A stretch of DNA of 64,000 bases, from NCBI RefSeq assembly GCF_001280435.1, contig NZ_LBIP01000018.1:1-64000 (forward strand), in the 5' to 3' direction. The notes beneath the pieces were generated by a model. It was not told the DNA's origin and did not search any database. It worked only from the letters and a program-made list of their open reading frames with translations. This stretch comes from Mangrovimonas xylaniphaga. GTDB lineage: Bacteria > Bacteroidota > Bacteroidia > Flavobacteriales > Flavobacteriaceae. Both the position numbers and the translations under genes were made by a program. Positions 62,034 to 64,000 of the stretch are shown here, one piece after another; the stretch's first letter is position 1, and each line of letters opens with the position of its first letter.

Positions 62034-64000
62034 TCAATTAAAGAGTTTCAACCCAAAAATAAAGGCGTCACTTTGAAATCCGTTTTGGTAAGAGCGCACA
62101 TAATCAAGTCTTAAGAACCTGAATTTTCCCCAGCCAATGTTGTCTATTCCAACCGAATATTCTTGGTAAGGTTTATAGGTTTCAGAGGAAAGAGCATGGG
62201 CACCAACAATCAAGTTGTAATTTAATTTATTCAGCATTGGAATTTTACCTAAAATGTATCCACTAAAGTTGTGTTCGGCATGAAATTCCAAATAATTGTC
62301 GTTTGTGCTTAAGGAATAGTAAGGCAAATTGTTAAATACATTGGTATAGCTTCCAGAGGAACTAACATGGGTTTGGTTGCCATTGAAATGTTGGTAATCC
62401 ATAAATGCAATATCCTTAGCATTGAAAAAAGTCCCAGCTCTAAGGTTGTATGCAAAATCCCCTTTGTTACCAAGCTCCACATTTTGGAAAATGCGCAGTT
62501 TAAGTTGGTCAAAATTGTAAGCGTTAATAGAGGCTCCAAATCCTTTTTCGTAACCTATGGACAAGGTTGGGTATTTGGTTTCTATGACGGTGTATTTGCT
62601 GTCAGGATAACTAAAATATTCCTGTCCAAAATTAAAGGTGGCACTTAGGTTAAATTTGAAAATGTTGTGCGTATTGAACGGTGCAATGCCAAAGGCTGTT
62701 TCATCCAACGGGTTATTACTAGTGTAGGTATCGTCACTTTCGTTGATAAAGGTGGTATCTGTGGTGTTGAAAAGTGGTTTCCTGCGTTCGTAGCTTATGT
62801 TGCTGTACAATTTGAAGCCATTGAAAAGTTCCTTTGAAAAGCTTATTTCAGCATAACTTTTATCGTAAAGTTTCATGTAATTATCTTCAAAGAACAGAGA
62901 ACTAATACTGTTTATTAATTTTGAAATTGGCTCTGCTCCATTAAATTGTTGGGTGGTTACACCTCCCGAAACCATTAGATATGGTCTACTTATATTATTA
63001 AATTTATAATGAGCTGAAAAGACGCCTCGCAATCTCTGATCTCCTAAGCCGTAATTAAGGGTTGCTCTTGTGAAGAAATAGCGTTTGAATTCATCGATGT
63101 TTTTTGTGTGGTGAATACCAACAGAACTATTAAAACCCTGAACCGTATTAAAATTAAGCGCTGAAAGGGGAGAGGAAACACCTAAACTCCATTTTTCATA
63201 GGAATTGGAAAATGTATAACCAGAAAAGATATCGGAAAATTTGAACTTATTGGATACCCTGTCTGTGGAATCCAAATAGGTTTTAGACCTTTTGATTGTT
63301 TGAATACTATCTTTTTTTAAATAATCTTGAATTTCTTCCTCGGTTAGGGGGACAGGTCTATTGATCTCCCAATACAAGGAGTCTTTTTTGTTGGCTTCCT
63401 CTTTAAAGGAGAGTATTTCTTTTCCAAAATTGCGTTTTGAAAATTCTGGATTGAAATTGTAATCACTATAGACAGAAGTGTAATGGCCTTCTCCATTGAT
63501 ACCAAACATGCCAAAGGAAAAATCAATGTTTTGCGACATCAAGGCCCAAACCTTATCCTGTTGGGAGTAGGAGAAATTTTGTTTAAGAGTGATGGTGTCG
63601 GCTCCAGGGATTTGTGCCTGTTGGCCGGTAGTCGTTAATTCAAGAGCGTAAATGGTCCATTGGTCTTCCACAATATACATATGTCCTTCAAATACCCGAT
63701 CGTTTTTGCGTTTCGGGGTGACCTTTATTTTATTGATAAGGTTTCCAAAATCGTCATAGAAAATCCCTTCCAAAGTGTAGCGGTAATAGTTAAAGGCGTA
63801 TTCTGCAATTGGGGAAATGAGAGGATTTTCTAAATCAATGGTGTTGTTGTAAAAGTTGAAATTGGCATCCATGGCCGTATTAAAGCTAAAGCCGTTGTCG
63901 TCGCCACTAACCTTTGAGGCAATAATAGTTTCCTTGAGTTTGTTGGGGTAGAGGTAGTCAATTTTTGAAACAGTTTCTGAAAGGTAAATGATTCCACTTC
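62034..64000 (-). CDS. DUF5686-family outer-membrane beta-barrel protein, partial
   Basis: At least 655 residues; the frame is open through the right end of the window, so its start lies outside. The visible N-terminal end (YLSETVSKI, then KETIIASKVSGDDNGFSFNTAM) matches the post-carboxypeptidase-like-domain region of DUF5686 proteins. The C-terminal two-thirds is rich in alternating aromatic strands ending in FGLKLFN, a beta-barrel with a terminal aromatic. Family members have an N-terminal carboxypeptidase-like regulatory domain and are outer-membrane proteins of unknown substrate. Confidence 0.88.
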   Translation of the reverse strand, partial: SGIIYLSETVSKIDYLYPNKLKETIIASKVSGDDNGFSFNTAMDANFNFYNNTIDLENPLISPIAEYAFNYYRYTLEGIFYDDFGNLINKIKVTPKRKNDRVFEGHMYIVEDQWTIYALELTTTGQQAQIPGADTITLKQNFSYSQQDKVWALMSQNIDFSFGMFGINGEGHYTSVYSDYNFNPEFSKRNFGKEILSFKEEANKKDSLYWEINRPVPLTEEEIQDYLKKDSIQTIKRSKTYLDSTDRVSNKFKFSDIFSGYTFSNSYEKWSLGVSSPLSALNFNTVQGFNSSVGIHHTKNIDEFKRYFFTRATLNYGLGDQRLRGVFSAHYKFNNISRPYLMVSGGVTTQQFNGAEPISKLINSISSLFFEDNYMKLYDKSYAEISFSKELFNGFKLYSNISYERRKPLFNTTDTTFINESDDTYTSNNPLDETAFGIAPFNTHNIFKFNLSATFNFGQEYFSYPDSKYTVIETKYPTLSIGYEKGFGASINAYNFDQLKLRIFQNVELGNKGDFAYNLRAGTFFNAKDIAFMDYQHFNGNQTHVSSSGSYTNVFNNLPYYSLSTNDNYLEFHAEHNFSGYILGKIPMLNKLNYNLIVGAHALSSETYKPYQEYSVGIDNIGWGKFRFLRLDYVRSYQNGFQSDAFIFGLKLFN

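Overview
The window is a 64 kb piece of a Bacteroidota chromosome, almost certainly from the family Flavobacteriaceae. The evidence is the AT-rich composition, TAnnTTTG promoter boxes in front of several genes, weak or absent Shine-Dalgarno sequences, cargo with both type A and type B type IX secretion (T9SS) tail domains, a PorD-family protein, the Bacteroidota form of RNA polymerase omega, a GAPDH with a long N-terminal extension, and several flavobacterial families of unknown function. It is mostly housekeeping chromosome. I see no prophage, insertion sequence, CRISPR array or tRNA gene.

Layout. 1-950: the 5S rRNA that closes an rRNA operon, its terminator, a second hairpin, and the decayed tail of a universal stress protein gene. 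947-4099: a large secreted lectin-like adhesin with a type B T9SS tail. 4191-8407 (minus): a DUF6095-like membrane protein and MurQ, monomeric isocitrate dehydrogenase, and a pentapeptide-repeat protein. 8556-13635 (plus): a two-gene polysaccharide locus, a membrane-anchored glycosidase followed after 1 nt by a 1246-residue fusion of a cellulose-synthase-like GT2, a GH26-like domain and a second glycosidase-like domain that appears inactive. 13636-14229: non-coding, with a possible decayed gene. 14230-20936 (mainly minus): rplS, trmD, a coiled-coil membrane protein, two LVIVD-type lipoproteins, GAPDH and an HtrA protease. 21096-25132 (plus): dapF, a GNAT acetyltransferase, mltG, a DUF2279 protein and a lysozyme-like protein, an envelope and peptidoglycan group.

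25142-32131: tetrapyrrole-methylase-type methyltransferase, secreted sugar dehydrogenase, low-molecular-weight phosphatase, dnaA, a thioesterase, YigZ, a HAD phosphatase and ribD. 32166-38076 (plus): a GNAT protein, prmC and a LOG-family protein (overlapping starts and stops), ligA, and two related multi-pass membrane proteins. 38078-39781 (minus): a 5'-nucleotidase split into two genes. 39852-47230 (plus): DUF6913-like, dapA, bamD, omega, coaBC, porD, recN and fabI, linking lysine/peptidoglycan precursors, outer-membrane assembly and T9SS. 47424-52399 (plus): GT2, YbbR-like protein, coaE, then a histidine kinase and an OmpR-family regulator. 52472-60666 (minus): cold-shock protein, miaA, potassium channel, DUF3857 protein, a DnaQ/GIY-YIG nuclease that lacks a normal start codon, YggS, 3-hydroxyacyl-CoA dehydrogenase and a Gfo/Idh/MocA oxidoreductase. 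60822-64000: pcm, an NTF2-like secreted protein, and a DUF5686 outer-membrane protein cut by the window edge.

The observations I rate highest are the synthase-glycosidase fusion locus at 8.5-13.6 kb, the missing start codon of the nuclease at 57.8 kb, and phased GTTAAA repeats in front of htrA that resemble repeats in front of the two-component system at 50.1 kb.
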